DNA of 57,881 bases from Saccoglossus kowalevskii. Its lineage: Eukaryota > Hemichordata > Enteropneusta > Harrimaniidae. A program made the translations under genes and the position numbers. The stretch covers positions 394,882 through 452,762 of the forward strand of contig NW_003156235.1 of the NCBI RefSeq assembly GCF_000003605.2. Reading direction: 5' to 3'. The notes beneath the pieces are model-generated. The model searched no databases, was not told the origin of the DNA, and was given only the letters and a program-made list of their open reading frames with translations. Of this stretch, positions 27,155 to 39,881 are shown one piece after another. Positions within the stretch are counted from its first letter, which is position 1. Each line of letters begins with the position of its first letter.

Positions 27155-28895
27155 TTTATGACCGATAATGGCGTCTGTGATGCTTAGATGTATATCGCCA
27201 CTCTGTTCATTCACGTCATAAAGTACCTCGTCTAGACAGACAAGATCTCAGTTATGTATGGACGAATTACATTCGAGCTGACTGTAAATCGTGTTTAATT
27301 CAGGAGAATATAAGCAAAGGCAACATTGAAGGTCACCAGAGTTCAACTATGTTTATACTTTTATACTTCGGCCAAGTGATTGATAGCAATATCGAATGTA
27401 GTCGAATATCAATCATTGTCAACCAATGCATCGTATCGCTATGTTTATAAATGAGTTCAGTCGCAAACAAAGCTCAACTTTCAAAATGTGCCTTTCAATA
27501 GAACTCCATATTTGAGAGCCCCCTCTAATTTACGAGTTGAGCCTTTAATCTCTCTAGCCTCGTTCAGGAACATTGGGGGAAATCCTCAACACAATTCGTT
27601 GCAGAACCGTCGCTAACCACCGTATTCACAATACAATGAAATCGATAAAACCAAAGAAAAACAATATTGAAAAAAAGACCAAAAGAATTACAGAACACGA
27701 AAAACATCTAGATCTGATTAAAACGAAATAATTTCTTGACATCGCAACGACAATACCAAATTTGGATAGTTGAAATGATAGATAATACATGACAACCTCT
27801 CTCAAAGTGAGAATACCCACCTACTACACACATCAACAATCCTCATCAATAAACGACAAGTCGGATATAATAGCCTCTGCATATGAACAGTTATCTATTG
27901 AGACATATTGATTCAGCATTTTGAAAAGACATCTTCACATATGCTTAGAGGGGCCTCGCAGTCAAGTAATATCAGTGATAACACATTTATGATAGTGGCG
28001 TCTGGTGACGCTTAGATGCATATCACCAGATGCTTTTATTCACACGTAATAAAGTACCCGTTTAGACAGACAAGTCGTGTGCAGTGTCCACTTTGCCTTC
28101 ACAAATAAAATGGTGAAATCCATCGTATACACGTATAAAGGACATTATTTGTACACACTTACCAATTATTTTTGTTTCACATATACTCGCGCATGGCGCT
28201 ATTTGTCCATGAATTTGTAATAGTACTATTAGTAATATAGCACGTTAGGGTTTTCCAAATAGTGTCCCAACAGTATTTCATACCGGTGTACGGTAGTCAT
28301 AAAGTATGAAATGCGCATGTCTGGTTCCTAATTCAAATATCACGTTCGTTACTCATGTGTTTTGCTGCATAAATACTACAAAATACACATGAAAAACAAT
28401 TGGATTGGAAAAAAAATCTAGTAGAACAATGCAGTCAATATAACATGCCGGACGCAATTGGTTAGTTCAATATCATAAGACAACACAAAAATACGAGCTT
28501 GAAGTTTTTTCCACTAAGATATTGAAAACATGATTCCGCAGTCAGTGATACCTGGCAAAAACAACTGCTGTAGTTACAGTACTTTCACATTAATCGACAC
28601 ACGGCTGAGCTGACTGTAAATCGTGTTCGATTCAGGAAATGTTAAATGGCTAATTCGCGTTAAAGTTAGAGAAAAACGATGCCAAAAACAGTTAGCCAAC
28701 AAAGCACGAATGAGATTGATAGCTATTACATTTAACACTTGGCATTTGAGCCAATTCCCAAAGCAGCTGGGCATATGGGTAGAACACACACCCAAGTAAA
28801 TGATAAGAGTGATAACACATTTACGATAGTGGTGTCTGCTGACATCTAGGTGCATTACATAAAATGTGTTGATTCCCACGCAATGAAGTAACCGG
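27155..28895. repeat. three diverged copies of a roughly 90-bp repeat
   Basis: Copies at about 27165-27250, 27975-28065 and 28805-28900 share the order ACACATTTAYGATAGTGGCG, TCTG.TGACGCTTAGATGCAT, then TAATAAAGTACC and AGACAGACAAG. A second shared block (GAGCTGACTGTAAATCGTGTT) lies at 27277 and 28608. Spacing of roughly 0.8 kb suggests a tandem or nested dispersed element next to the gypsy remnant. The rest of the stretch shows no gene. Confidence 0.55.
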
Positions 28896-29189
28896 TCTCA
28901 GTTAACACGCAAAGCTAACTTAAAGAGATGAAATACTGGTATACACATGAGATTGAGAATGTTGTTGCGGGGGGAGTAACAAATAGCCAATCGTCAACTT
29001 TTACATAGTTATATTCTGACCAGGCGTGTGGATGTAAACTAGAACATAGCAATAAACACACGACACCTTATAGCGGTATTGATATCAATTATAATCAATG
29101 AATAATACCTCACACGTGCCTGTCTGTAATTTCGTTTCCTGACGATAACCCAGTTGATAACGGTACCACACAAAACATTGGTCACAGAA

Positions 29190-29201
29190 ATAAATAAAAG
29201 G
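29190..29201 (+). promoter_or_regulatory. TATA-like box of the protease gene
   Basis: ATAAATAAAAGG lies about 30 bp before the likely start of the 5' UTR exon and about 150 bp before the ATG. It is the only TATA-like element in a sensible position for this gene. Confidence 0.45.
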
Positions 29202-29219
29202 CGCCCTCTTTCAGGACAT

Positions 29220-29251
29220 CTACATCCTTCATACTGAGGTACCCCGAACAG
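29220..29251 (+). other. non-coding 5' UTR exon of the protease gene
   Basis: A short leader ending CCCCGAACAG/gtaagac (donor at 29252). The acceptor TTTAGCAG ends at 29331, six bases before the ATG at 29338. The transcription start is estimated from the TATA-like box and is not fixed. Confidence 0.5.
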
Positions 29252-29337
29252 GTAAGACGACTTATGCAGTCTTCGACATTGTTATTTTAATACGTATTTC
29301 TTTTGACCAATAACATTCTCATCTTTAGCAGATCACC

Positions 29338-32300
29338 ATGCGTTTCATCGTCCTTGCTCTACTTGTTGCCGCAGCTAGTGCTGCAAAGCTCGTTCCCTTG
29401 TACAGAGCACGGGATGTAGTAAAAAACAGGTACATCTTGAAAGTTAAGGTGAGTAAAAAAATGTGTTATTCCATTTAATGACAGTTAGTGTTGACCGTGA
29501 ATTATAAGTTAGGAATTTAACTGAAGGCGATGTTGCAAAGTTGTTGTATTTTTAGTGTGATATTGTCGCACGACGCCAAAACGACTGTCGAGTATTTGAC
29601 TCTGCATGTAGTAATTGGTGATAAGCGAACATTATTCAATATTACATCTTACAAAAATTGACTTGCATTTCTTGATTGGGTCTTGCTTAGATTATTTAAG
29701 CTGCCAAATTCCTAATCAAATTAAGCACAAATATGGCATTGACAATAAAATATAAATAGTGTTGTAATATCATTGTACAGACAGTTGATTAAGGCACATA
29801 CATATTCGTTCACAGGAGGGTGTAGATCTTGACAGTGTTGCTGCTAAACTGCCTGGTATGGGTATTGGAATCAAAATTAGATACAGTCATGGTTTTGCAA
29901 TCGAGGCACAAGAGAAGAACATTAACCAGGTAGTATCCAATCAAGTATTAAATAGGTCTGTGGTAATATGCCACACCTCCGACGTTATGTAATAATGTAG
30001 TGGGATAAACCATTAAAGATAACCGCCGTTCCTATGGTAACAATGTTTTCCTTTTGCATGTAGTTGAGAACCATGGATGAGTTTGAGTACATTGAGGAAG
30101 ACGGTATCTACAAAATTGATGTTGAATGGGGTTGTGATCGTACCGACCAAAGAAATCTTCCTCTCAATGGAGTTGCGAATTTCAATGGTAATTTTGAGTT
30201 GTTGTTAAACAAGCTTAGTATAGGATGTTAACATTGTTTCTTTTTCAAGACATTTTAATATCTTGAATTGAATATACACGTGTCATAGATTACTGAAAAG
30301 CAGGATAGAACGACTTGGTAGCGCCGTTGTGAAGTTTTATCTATATGCTACAACTTATCACCTGTCTGAATACTGTTCGCCAAATAATTCGCAGGTTCAC
30401 TAATCAGTGTAATGTGATTTCCATTAAGGTGACGGCTCTGGCACACATGTATACATAATTGATACTGGTCTACGTCATACCCATGTTGAATTTGGAGGGC
30501 GCGCAAGTTTCTTCTTCGATTTTGAACCTCTAAATCAGGTAAGAACTTATGTAATTTGTCAGTAACATAAGACTTGCGATTACATGCATTAAGGATTTTA
30601 AACTTATTTTATTGTTTCACAGATTCTGGTCGTATTTGTCTGTACAATATGTCGTTTCTGAAAATCCCGCCCTCCAGTGATAGAGCACTTTTGTGACGTG
30701 AATGCGTGTCTGGGACGCCGTTTACAGTACCGAGATGTGACGAACGGCTAAAAAACAAACAAATTAGTTGTATACTTGAACAAAATTGCTTACATCCTTC
30801 TACGTATCTTTGACGTCATAGAAACGATTCCTCGCGAGATATATTGAAAAAGAGTTGTATACATGTACAAAATGTACTTATGTTACAGTCATGATCTTTA
30901 TAGTTCAGAACAAATTCAAATTCAAATACTACATCTTCTAATTCTAACTTGTGAAATATATTGATATTTCTTATTTGTTGGTATTGGCCAAGTAATAAAA
31001 GTGTATTGTTTGTAAGCGTAACAAACCTTCAATATTATATTGCAGGGAGATGATTGTAACGGCCATGGCACCCATTGTGGCGGTACATCGGTTGGAATTG
31101 ACGTCGGTATTGCCCCTGCAGCCTCCGTGTACAGCGTCCGAGTAATGAACTGCAATGGCATCGGTTTAACTACCAACATTGTTGACGGTACAAAATATTT
31201 CTTTCTGACTTAATGGTCACAGTGAACAGCATTAAGGTGGATGGTGTGGCATAAGAATTCATGCAACTAGAAGTGTGTGCGTTCAAGACGTGCAAATGAC
31301 TGAAATTACGCAAATTGTTCACATTGATTTTTCACACACGAAATCGTTGGAAGAAATGGGTGCATCATGTTATTGAGCGCTCAAATAATAGCATGTCTAC
31401 GATTTTAAACAACTTATATACTGCTTGTTTACGCATCACTGTTTTAGTATTGAAACATTGGGCATATGATATGATATTACAGTCAAATAATTTCTCGCCC
31501 GTTCACCAAAAACAACGTATCTTGTTATCGCGCTTGCGTTGTGAACGCGGGAAAACAACTCATCACGTATTTGTTTTCGTTCTCGTGCGTATTTTGATAG
31601 GTTGTCAACAATGCTAGCTGATTCTGCTGGACAGCATACTAATAAAATGTGTTGAATATTTTGCCTCTGGCGAAATGAAGTAATATCGTTACTATAATTA
31701 TTGCAAATAGGACACAGCGTGTAAAATATTGCTCATAGGCGACAGTGCTAAAATTTGGTTAAAAAACAATATTTTTTCTTCCGACAATTACATTTTCCAA
31801 AATAAAACGAACGATTCATATTCCCGGATTTCAAGGAAAGCCGAGTTGATGTTTTTTGGTTCCTTATATGATATTTTTCTGTATAAAAAAGACATGTGTT
31901 TCATACTTTGCAGGAATTGACGCTGTTGCTAATGGTGGCACCATGCCTGGTGCAGCCAACTTGTCTCTTGGTGGAGGTCCCAGTCCTGCTATGGATGACG
32001 CCACGACACGTTTAACTGAAGCCGGGTATACTACCGCTGTTGCTGCTGGAAATAGTAATGAGGATGCATGCGACGGATCCCCGTCGAGAGAGTCAACGGT
32101 GAGTACAAGTAATTTGTAAAAGCTAAGTGTGGAAAATTACTATAGCTAGTTCATCTAGACTTGTTTTGGTAAATGTGCCGACAAAGAAATTATTATGATG
32201 TGTGGATAGGCAGTGTGTGCAGCAAAACCATACTCACATCATTCGTTCACTCGTTTGCAGAGCATAACTGTTGGTGCTACAACAGACCAAGACGCACGTT

Positions 32301-32977
32301 CAAGCTTTTCAAACTATGGCACATGTCTTGAAATTTTTGCTCCTGGAAGCAGTGTAAGAAGTTCGTACAACACCTGTGACAGTTGTTACGCAACACTTAG
32401 TGGTACATCGATGGCTGCCCCACACGTCTGTGGTAAGTTAAGCTCACTCTTAATCAACTATGATGTATTATCATACGAGACTGAAATGTTTTTTTTTCTT
32501 TGCCGCCTTATCACTAACATTCCGAAATGAACTATTTTATTCAGATGTTTCCTGTCACACGAACGTTACTATTTTCTGATGAAGTTTTAGTTTAAAATAA
32601 AATAGCTATACGTCACTAATAATTCACTATCAACTATGTTCAAAGCCGATTGCCAGACATTATTAGAAGAGTTGATTAAAGTGTAGATAAAAAGATTATA
32701 CAAGCAATCTCGTCCCACGTAATCATTTCGGGTGTTATCCGACCTTAAAATAGCACTATATTAAAACAAATGTTGGGGGCTATTGAGTGATTTGTGAAGT
32801 GCTCGAATATTAAATATTGTCATATGTATGGTTTCAGGTGTCGCCGCTGTACTGTTGTCAGGGGACCAGTGTACCGACAATACAAGTTGCAGAACCAGAA
32901 TTGAGGCAGATGCTACCGAGGATGTTGTCTCGGACCCCGGTATTGGCTCCCCCAATAAGTTGCTATACTGCGACTAA
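29338..32977 (+). CDS. secreted proteinase-K-type subtilase (peptidase S8)
   Basis: An extracellular serine endopeptidase of the subtilisin clan. Eight exons: 29338-29448, 29816-29929, 30064-30187, 30429-30538, 31046-31187, 31914-32098, 32261-32432, 32838-32977. All junctions are GT-AG and phases match, giving 365 aa. Residues 1-15 ([15 protein letters not shown]) are a signal peptide. About 16-94 is an inhibitor-I9 propeptide ending [11 protein letters not shown]. The catalytic domain follows: Asp128 (YIIDTG), His160 (NGHGTHC), oxyanion Asn247 (VAAGNS), Ser312 (SGTSMAAPH), then a C-terminus like fungal proteinase K ([14 protein letters not shown]). SLGGG substrate-binding residues are present (218-222). 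Cys164 after the His motif is typical of the proteinase K subfamily. The mature part has 12 cysteines, including CDSC (301-304) shortly before the active Ser, more than the 5 of fungal proteinase K. It has no P domain or transmembrane segment, so it is not a proprotein convertase. Nothing suggests inactivation. Confidence 0.96.
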
Positions 32978-33063
32978 AATGTTTCTTGGACTGTGAGTAA
33001 ACTGTACAACTTATCTGCCACTCCTCAATTATTATACTACTATAATTTTGTATCAACGTGAAT

Positions 33064-33130
33064 NNNNNNNNNNNNNNNNNNNNNNNNNNNNNNNNNNNNN
33101 NNNNNNNNNNNNNNNNNNNNNNNNNNNNNN
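33064..33130. other. assembly gap (67 N)
   Basis: A run of N inside the predicted 3' UTR intron of the protease gene. The true gap length is unknown. Confidence 0.99.
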
Positions 33131-33360
33131 TTCCTGTATTATCACGAACATAATGACAATTATCTCACTACTATATTTTATCGCTGCTTCTTTTCACGGC
33201 ATACAATTATTTCATCACATAACTAATACTTGACTGTTTTTCACTAGTTTTCCACACGTTTGTTAAATATGTATTTTTTTTTCAGATTCCTTGCAAACAC
33301 CCGCAAAAACCGCCTGTAATCGTATGAAAATTTGTGTTCTTGTATTCAGTTTATCTGGAC

Positions 33361-33366
33361 AATAAA
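33361..33366 (+). terminator. poly(A) signal of the protease gene
   Basis: A canonical AATAAA 75 bp into the predicted last 3' UTR exon and about 384 bp past the stop codon. Confidence 0.7.
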
Positions 33367-33385
33367 TGATTCTAAAATGTTAACT

Positions 33386-35736
33386 GAACGTACCTTGCAT
33401 TCATTGCCTTATTTTTGTGTACTGTGACCTGCGAGCAGAGCGGTTAACAAAACTACCAACCAATAAACATTATACTCCGCACTCATCTGTTTATTTAATA
33501 CAGTTCAGCAAAAAAAAAACACACACATAAAGTTGATACATTTGAAAGTCATGACATAAACGTCTATAAAATTGTTAATTTAGGATGGTAATGACTAATC
33601 ATTTTCTCAACATTGAAGGGGAGGTCTGCCCTTTGGCACTCTGTACATGAAATTTGATGAATGAATGTTTTTGATTAAGACAACTTGCATGTGCTGCGAA
33701 ATGCCCTAAATATCGGGTATTAAACAGGCTATGAAGCAGACGACAAACGTCCGCTTTGCCTGGCGTCATTTCGCCTCTAGAGGGCCAGTCAAATGTCATC
33801 ACTATGAACACTGATAATTGAACCCATCCATTCTAGTACGTCAATCCCATGGAAATGCTACTAAGAAAGACCTTGTTAACTGAATTTAAAAGTTGAAACA
33901 TGGCGAGGTGTTGTGCGTATGAATGTCGTGAGGATTCATGTTAAGTTTCTCGAAATCCCAAATGAAAAATCACGTTGTTAGTTGGTTGCGAGAAATCGGC
34001 AAAAGAACTAACCTTGGATACATGCATATTAATTACCTAATTTGCATATTGATTAACCGATATTTAGCTTTCCCGACACTATCTCACCCACTATATATGG
34101 TCATATGACTATAGTAATATGCATAATTGTAATATCTTAAGTACTTTTACAGATAGGGACATGCAACTGGTGCAATAATTTTGTTGTCGAACAAGATATA
34201 TCATCGAAATATCAAATCATCATCCATGATTTCATTGAATATTGCCACTTCGACCCCCCTGATCACAGCTTGCAGTAACATTTTTAAATGCCGTATTTGC
34301 TCTATTAGAAGCATATGTGCTTACTGTAAATATAAATGACAGAGACAAGTCTACGGTCAAAAACTACATATTTCAATGATTTTGGATACAGTATATGTAC
34401 TTTATGCAATCAATTCCTTCAGCAACCAAGAGCTTTTTCAAAGCTTTCTTTGATTTAAATAATAAAACAAGGATAGGATTAGACTTCCACAGTTTTTCCA
34501 TGAACTGTACTTGGTGATTCTTTGTAAGACCTCGGAATATTTTACAATATCCCAAATGTATATTTTACAAGTGGAGATATGGTTTGTAACACCACATTTC
34601 ACTTCCATACAAACATACCTAGATCGAGCAACTTCATTACAGCACATTCGTCCAATAGGGGAGTGGTCCAGCGTAGGCCCGTTACTGGGGACACTTTTGA
34701 GAGTACTAGGTGGGAGAGCCTCCATTAATAATATAATGCCCTAACAACTTACTAACTGTATGCATTCAAACAAGCTCAAAAATGAGTAAAAATACAGTAC
34801 AAATGGTTCAAATGTACAACGTTATAATAAATGAATTCTTCTGCTGGGGACGCCAGTCTAAGGGAATTTTATCATATTACGTCGCAGTCATTTTATTTTA
34901 TACCCTATTTATGCATTTCTTTATTGTGTTCTCGTCATTTTTGCAGTGGTTTGTTTAATTCTATGTTAATTTTATATCTATATGCTGTGCATGAAAAACC
35001 ATTTATGGATGTACTGTTCTAAATGAATAAATTACAATTACAAATTATGTATATATTGTTTGTTTTGTTTTGTTTAAGTCAATGTCATTTACGGGATTTG
35101 TCTCGACTCGTTCTTCTCAGCTGTCGTAAACCTCTTACAGACTTAAATTGTATTGCAATTAGGTAATGTGTCCACTGGTATTAAACTTATAACAATTAAA
35201 TGATAAGAGACAGTGTATAGTGAATGGCCTCTACATGCGAGTTATGACAGTGACAACCATCGGGTGACTGTTTCTATTATGTTTCAGGTTATTGCTACTA
35301 TTGTTCATTATATGTTTTATGTATTCATCATAAATCAAAATGACAGGAACTGATAAAGGATAAAGTCAAGATAGTCACCTGAAAAAAAAAATATTGTTCT
35401 TAAAGACTAGTTAATAAATAATAAACTATTGGGTGACGATAAAACGAAGAATGTTAACGAGAAGCATGCGTGAAAGTTCATCCACATACAAAGTCAAAGA
35501 TATAGGTGAACACATTTAACATTAATAGTATGACAGTATATACTTAGGTAGTGTAAAGTTGATTATTTTAAATAACGATTTAGCAGCAAAACTAAATTAT
35601 AATAAAAGCGTACGACGAGACGTCAAATAAGCGCATGCAATCTGTCACTGCATCTGATTGTGTCTCCATTCTGCGCTGCCTGATTATAATACGCTTTGTT
35701 CAACGTTAGACAAGCTCCCTTAACTCTGAACAGTGC
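33386..35736. other. intergenic region
   Basis: No supported gene between the protease and the hAT element. Only short unrelated open frames and low-complexity AT sequence are seen. Confidence 0.45.
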
Positions 35737-37923
35737 CAGGCCCGTAGCCAGCACTTTGAATAGGGGGTTGAAAACAACAATAATATATTGATGTGAAACG
35801 TCATCTTTTAATTTTAAAAGGAAACAGAGCGAATTCTTTGGTATCTTAGAGGTTTGTTGAAGAAATTTGTTATTCTTGGCTTACTTTGTGTTACGTTGTT
35901 AAGTTATTTCACATAACATGTTTGAACTATTTCACCGTTCTTAGAGAGGGGGTTCCTGAACCACTACCCCCTTCCACCCCACCCACAGACAAACACACGC
36001 ACACCATAGATTCATTGCGGTAAATTGTTGTACACAAAAACGACAAGATTGTACGTATCTTAGCATTATTGTTTATGCATTTTAAGGTTTTTCGCTTTTC
36101 GCATGTGTTAGCGCACATAGCCGTGATACTGTTTCGTGACTGTCAGTTTTATTTGCATAATTGCATAGTGTTATTGGCAAAAAATCAGCCCTTAGATCAT
36201 TATATACTGGACATATAAAAACAATGCGAGTTTCGTTTTCTACCACTCTGAATTCAAACGTATTATTACAAAAACTACAACTTCTTTGATATATCGGTAT
36301 TTTCATGTGTCTGCCTAAATCAATATTAAGTTTATGGCCAAAACAGCGAAAACTCGCCAGTATATATTTCAGCCTATAATTGCTTGCCAATCAATTTAAG
36401 TATCCCCCAGGTTCTAATACTACTTTGATTTTTCCGTAAGTACACAGCCTGGATGATTGTGAAATTGAGGCATGCCATTCCTACTGATAACAATATTTAT
36501 TGAGTAAATATCTCTAAGAAATTTGCAGTATCCCAAACTTGTTATTTAAATCAGACAACGTCGAAACCAGATTTGAACAGGAGATTTTTGTATGTGGGTT
36601 GCCAAGTAAGTCTTCCGGTCTACTCTAATTGTTTAAACATTATATGACATGTTTTCTGGTACCGGCTATTTTTTACTTAAAATATTTTCAACCAATATGA
36701 GATACAACACTTTGAAATAAACAAAGAATAATGGCAGCCTTCAACATTCACCCAACATTCGTAGATCTATCAGTTCGTACCCTCTCGATGATTCCGAATA
36801 TTCGTACCCCCATATCGCTACCATAACAAATAGCTGTCACAATGATTGCATCTAACAAATTAGAATGCTCTATCCAATGACATACCACCAAGTGTTTTTT
36901 ACAGTATATACATGTCTTGGTTCACTGTAAATCTGTTTTTTTTTCATCATCTTTTTCATCATATGTTACCGACAAAAATTATAAGATATTGGGATATATG
37001 CTTGCCATATATAAAATAGTAATATGTCCTAAAACAGACAAAACATTCTAGCTTCACTGTATTTTATTGAGCGATTACGGTGGCTCCTTATTTTATTTCA
37101 TTAACATAATTTTTTTTACATGATATATGATTTATGTAAAAATAAAACTGTCAATAGTTTGTGTAGCACACTACTCTGATAACACAGACTTTGGCATATC
37201 ACACAGTACATTACATAAGTTATCCTCATTGGATGTAACTTTGCGAACGTATCCACAACACGATAAATATCGATTTGTTGATGAATGTGGAGCAAAGCTA
37301 GAGCTTGCCCCATATATGTATTCAATCTTCTCAATGTGGAGAAATTGCGCTCACACTCGCAGCTTGTCACGGAAATGGTCACAAATATTATTCATTAAAT
37401 ATGTTTGAAAAGTATAATTCGTAGCATACTTTCAGTGCTGAAGCAGCACAGTGGAGTAAATTGTTGGCTCTAAGACCTATACAACCCGTGATCGAACTAT
37501 TTTACTGATTATAAATCTTCGGGTTTTTTTTTCAATGATCTTTTCAACCCGTAGCAGTACACTATTTTCCAATAACACAGGCTACACGCACTAATACAAT
37601 AAGTTGACTACATTTGGCTGATTTATAACAGCTTGCCCATTTATAACAACTTTTTTTGGATTGACTACTGTTTAGCCTCCCAACTCAGCAACAGCCAATC
37701 AAAGCCGGTATAACTTCACGATTGAAGCTCGTTGCCATCAAAATGCTTATTACTATGTAATTTCGACCGAGTGTGATGTTGGTCAAGTGATTTAAACGAT
37801 GATAATTATTTTAATTATTACTGTTTGTTTTAATATGTACTAATTTACGACCATAATTATATTCACTTCCCAAATTTAGGGGGTTCGACTGAACCCCCCG
37901 AACTCCCCCAAACTACGGGCCTG
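35737..37923 (-). mobile_element. decayed hAT transposon with terminal repeats
   Basis: The left end CAGGCCCGTAG (35737) and the right end CTACGGGCCTG (to 37923) are complementary and hAT-like. The flanks share AGTGC, consistent with a mutated 8-bp target duplication. Inside, minus strand 37382-37116 encodes TSCECERNFSTLRRLN, then GQALALLHIHQQIDI and VVDTFAKLHPMRI, the dimerisation domain at the C-terminus of hAT transposases. About 10 residues that normally precede GQ are missing, and the N-terminal two thirds is gone. A separate RT fragment sits inside. Confidence 0.75.
36082..36390 (-). mobile_element. non-LTR RT C-terminal fragment nested in the hAT element
   Basis: A 102-residue frame contains IDLGRHMKIPIYQRSCSFC, ENETRIVFICPVYNDLRADF: the R.C..C...E.E.H.....CP.Y..LR pattern seen after LINE reverse transcriptases. 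The His of the pattern is replaced (ETRIVF), fitting a dead copy. It belongs to the same broad class as the 10.7-11.7 kb remnant but is not a close copy. Confidence 0.6.
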
Positions 37924-39354
37924 AGTGCTACGAAAGGGGTGGGATGTTGGGGATGTAGGGAACTTCGACTCGTTTAATAGCAGATAACACTGAAGGACAG
38001 AACAATCTTGTGACCGACCATTGGCTTCTGCCATTAACATTATCACGTGATCATCAAGTTTCCCTGCAAAATTGCCACTACTGAACTGTAATATCTACCT
38101 TAAACATGCAAGTTGTTAATCCTAAATAATACAGCAACGTTATGTACGTGGTGTCATTTATTGTAGCAAAAGTTAATAATAAAGACTTTTCACCATAAAT
38201 ATATGTTTCTGACATTGCTATACAAATTGTGAGATATTTACATGTAATTTCGTCAAAAAACTTTACAAAAAATAGAAAATGTGCTATTCGATATGGTTAC
38301 CATGGTTACGAGTGTAAAATGCATTGTTAGTTTACACGAAACTTACATGTGGCGACATAAATAAAATTATTTAAAATCAAATATGTAGTACATGCTCACA
38401 ATTATTTGAAAAATAGTTTTCAATTTAGTGGTTTGATTAAGTAAAATTTTCAAACACCCCCCCTTCCCCCCCCCCCAAAAAAAAACCCACACACCAGCAG
38501 TAACATAATATATTACATAACATAAATGATTATAAGGTACACGCCTCAATAACAATTAGGCAAAAAACAAAATTGGGTCGGTCGGTCGGATTTTTTTTTT
38601 ATTTAAACTTAATTTAAAATTTAATAGTCGATCAAACGTGTTCGCCATGTTCGCTACCGCTGTACACATGTACGCACACTGACAGCGCTAAAACAACGTG
38701 CAAAAGCCGTCGTTTTGTTTGTGATGTAAGCGGACGAGAGTTTTAAGATAAAATGTCATGTTTTGTAAATTCAATACAATTTTGTGCATTTCATGTATTA
38801 AAAATTATATACAAACGTATTGTTTTTGATTCATAATAATGTTTTTATTTAATTAAGAAAATACTTGGTGCAGCGATATTTTTAATATCGTCCACCAACT
38901 ATCCGTCGAATCGCAAATGTCAAAATGTCCTGAAATGCAAAAGACGTGTTTGCTCTTCAGACTTCATAGTATTCGGAACACGTCAGAGACATACAGATCA
39001 GCCTGAGGTTCAAAGTCGCCACTGTTCAAACAACGGTCCGGGATCGTTAATTTTTAGAGAAACACTTTTTTACTGCTTAAAATGGTGAGATTTTTGGGCC
39101 TATTAAAAAACAAAAAAACCTTACAATATTAGTCATTCTCCACAGTTCCTAATTAAATGAGTATTGTTACCGTAATTACAGATATTATTGAATAAACCTC
39201 AAAAGTTCCGATCTCTATTACAGATAAAACTAATCTTTCATGACGTGTATACATTTAAATGACGAATAGATATACATTCCTATATACATTAGTCATTTGC
39301 AGCCCTGACTCCAAGAAGGTACTGAATATGCCGGCCTATTATGAGGTTATAAGC
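37924..39354. other. intergenic region
   Basis: No gene seen. It contains a C/A homopolymer tract at about 38456-38485 and AT-rich sequence. Confidence 0.45.
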
Positions 39355-39511
39355 TTAAAGCGGGAGGGTCGTCACCTGCGCACGCGCGGGAATTGAGTCC
39401 CAAGCGACGACAACAACACACGCTAAACACGCAAAGGTGGACGCTTGTTTATAAACAATGACACGCTATGGCCATCTGACGCATGCACAGGCGACGACTC
39501 CCCCGCTTTAA
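39355..39511 (-). repeat. TTAA-ended MITE, family 1, copy 4
   Basis: A 157-bp copy with TTAAAGCGGGAGGGTCGTC at the left and GACTCCCCCGCTTTAA at the right, so intact TTAA at both ends. It is the least eroded termini pair in the window and lies downstream of the CACHD1-like gene. Confidence 0.9.
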
Positions 39512-39881
39512 ACGTAAACATAAATAGTCACGGGTTGCACGTAACCGACCAAAGGATATGGCTGATAATCGAGGAACAGCCAATTGATCTGTACGTATAA
39601 TAAGGTAATTTTCAATTTAAAAATTATGGATTCGTGTATGACTATTTTTGTGATATAGTACAAGTACGGCTGCATATCAAATGATATGGCTTATGTTTGT
39701 CAAGTCGATAAATCGGTATGTATCGCAAAATTAACTGCCATTTACGTTGTCTTGTGAAATCGAGTGAAATTGACTGGATGCATTAAATTCTGGGCTGGGG
39801 TGTAGAACATGCAAATGACTTATGCAAATAGTTATTCACTTGTTCATGCATACTCGTTTGCTCTCCATGCCGTAGCTCAGA

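Larger units (their letters stand above)
32978..33385 (+). other. protease 3' UTR with apparent intron
   Basis: Fifteen bases after the stop a strong donor (ACT/gtgagtaa, 32993) is followed by a pyrimidine-rich acceptor (TTTTTTTTCAG, ends 33285), implying a 3' UTR intron that contains the N gap. The donor is too close to the stop for nonsense-mediated decay to be expected. Confidence 0.55.
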
